NCBI GenBank assembly: GCA_035533335.1
Contig: DATLUC010000029.1
Location: forward strand, 1 to 14,669
Origin: DATKSS01 sp035533335
Lineage (GTDB): Bacteria > Chloroflexota > Dormibacteria > Dormibacterales > Dormibacteraceae
Direction: 5' to 3'
Length of the DNA stretch: 14,669 bases
Shown: positions 13,643 to 14,669 of the stretch, piece after piece
How positions within the stretch are numbered: the first letter of the stretch is position 1
How the letters are laid out: each line of letters starts with the position of its first letter
Notes under the pieces: generated by a model
Told to the model about the DNA's origin: nothing
What the model saw: the letters and a program-made list of their open reading frames with translations, nothing else
Database searches by the model: none
Program-made: the position numbers and the translations under genes

Positions 13643-14669
13643 CTTCGCGAACCACGTCCTTGGCCGGCTTGTCGGCGCGAAGCCCCTTGAAGGCGGGCGC
13701 GCGCAGCTGCCCGGAGCGCGTCCACTCCACGAACTCGAACTCCGCGACGAGCTTCGGATTCACGAAATGCGCCGCGCGTGGAGGCGAGCCCGAGTCGAAT
13801 GGACTCTTGTCCTGCGCCAGGGGTTTGAGCAGCCCCGTCAGCTTTTCGAGCATCGCATCGGTGAAGCCGGTGCCGACCTTGCCGGCATAGATCAACTTTC
13901 CATGGTCGTAATAGCCGAGCAGAAGCGCCCCCGGGAAGCCCCGGCGCTTGCCTTCGCCCTCGAGCCAGCCGGCAATCACGAGCTCCTGGCGGTTGCGGTT
14001 CTTGACCTTCACCCAGGCACCGCTGCGACGCCCCGGCTCGTATTTGGAATCGAGGCGCTTGGCCATCACGCCTTCGAGCCCCGCCTTGGCGCTGGCGTCG
14101 AGCATCGCCTGGCCGCCGCCCTTCTCGAATGGAGGCGTCTGCCACGACTCGCCCGCCAGCTTCAGCTTCTCCAGGGCGGCGCGCCGCTCGGTGTAGGGCT
14201 GCGCCATCAGCGAGTGGCCGTCCTGCCATAGAAGGTCGAAGACCATGTACGTCACTGGCACCAGTTTCATCTTTCGGCGGATGTCGGTCTCAGAGGTGAG
14301 GCCCATCCGCTGCTGGATCTCCTCGAAGCTCGGTCGCGCTTTCTCGTCGAGAGCGACCACCTCGCCGTCGAGGATGACCTCTTTGGAACCGAGCGCGCGA
14401 CCCATGGCGTGGATCTCCGGGTAGCGCGGCGTGATCTCCTCACCGGTCCGGCTGATCAGCCTGACCCGGCCGCTTTCGACATAGGCCAGGGCGCGGATCC
14501 CATCCCACTTGAACTCAAAGCCCCAGGGAGCTTCGGGCTTGGGGATGGCCGAACCGAGCTTGGCCATCATCGGCGCGATCTTCTCGGGCATGGGCCCCCT
14601 CTCGGGGTCCTGCGGCGGGTCCATGCGGTGGATCATCCAGTTCTCGCCGTTGGTCTGGAAGAGCACGTA
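13635..14669 (-). CDS. ligD: ATP-dependent DNA ligase with upstream phosphoesterase domain (LigD-type), N-terminus outside window
   Basis: Seals breaks in Ku-dependent end joining. The frame stays open to the window edge. The first visible residues YVLFQTNGENWMIHRMDPP look like the end of a LigD 3'-phosphoesterase domain, so the gene continues beyond 14669 and the GTG at 14666 is internal. Ligase motifs by visible residue: nucleophile Lys54 in FKWDGIRA, motif III ILDGEVVALD at 99-108, IIIa YMVFDLLW at 141-148, IV LEGVMAK at 198-204, V WVKVK at 219-223, VI RAPAFKGLRADKP at 323-335. Motif VI closes a complete OB-fold, and the stop TAA follows. 344 residues are visible. The polymerase is a separate gene overlapping by 8 bases. 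Ku would be expected nearby but is not in the window. Confidence 0.94.
   Translation of the reverse strand, partial: YVLFQTNGENWMIHRMDPPQDPERGPMPEKIAPMMAKLGSAIPKPEAPWGFEFKWDGIRALAYVESGRVRLISRTGEEITPRYPEIHAMGRALGSKEVILDGEVVALDEKARPSFEEIQQRMGLTSETDIRRKMKLVPVTYMVFDLLWQDGHSLMAQPYTERRAALEKLKLAGESWQTPPFEKGGGQAMLDASAKAGLEGVMAKRLDSKYEPGRRSGAWVKVKNRNRQELVIAGWLEGEGKRRGFPGALLLGYYDHGKLIYAGKVGTGFTDAMLEKLTGLLKPLAQDKSPFDSGSPPRAAHFVNPKLVAEFEFVEWTRSGQLRAPAFKGLRADKPAKDVVREGG

Overview
The window is GC-rich, densely coding bacterial DNA. No rRNA, tRNA, CRISPR array, insertion sequence or phage gene was seen. Type II fatty-acid synthesis genes, an LprG-type lipoprotein beside a P55-like exporter, a separate end-joining ligase and primase-polymerase, and a bactofilin suggest a soil-type Terrabacteria lineage (Actinomycetota, Dormibacterota or Chloroflexota). 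That placement is an inference; no phylogenetic marker settles it.

Region 1 (1-3071, +) is a fatty-acid initiation operon: fabD (5' end missing), fabG, accD, accA. FabD loads malonyl groups onto ACP, AccA/AccD form the carboxyltransferase that makes malonyl-CoA, and FabG reduces the 3-ketoacyl-ACP. The last three genes are coupled by 4-base overlaps. A 134-base gap with three strong stem-loops follows (3072-3205); the last abuts the TTG start of dtd.

Region 2 (3206-7648, +) is a tightly packed, mostly overlapping run: D-aminoacyl-tRNA deacylase, an EamA-type transporter, a threonine/serine dehydratase-like PLP enzyme, a CBS-pair protein with a zinc ribbon, a class I/II aminotransferase, and after 21 bases an unrecognised membrane-anchored protein. 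The theme is amino-acid handling. A terminator whose stem contains the stop codons of both converging genes separates it from a bactofilin on the minus strand.

Region 3 (7674-9185) holds the bactofilin (-) and a SAM-dependent methyltransferase (+), divergent across about 270 bases of non-coding DNA. The methyltransferase runs tail-to-tail into region 4 with a 31-base overlap.

Region 4 (9155-14669, -) reads right to left: ATP-dependent DNA ligase with the end of a phosphoesterase domain (continues past the window), LigD-type primase-polymerase, type II NADH dehydrogenase, LprG-type lipoprotein, P55-like MFS exporter. Overlaps of 8, 4 and 4 bases and a 14-base gap suggest one transcript. It joins DNA end-joining enzymes, a respiratory enzyme and what looks like the LprG-P55 lipid-export pair known from mycobacteria. 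This operon and the structured dtd leader are the most interesting parts of the window.
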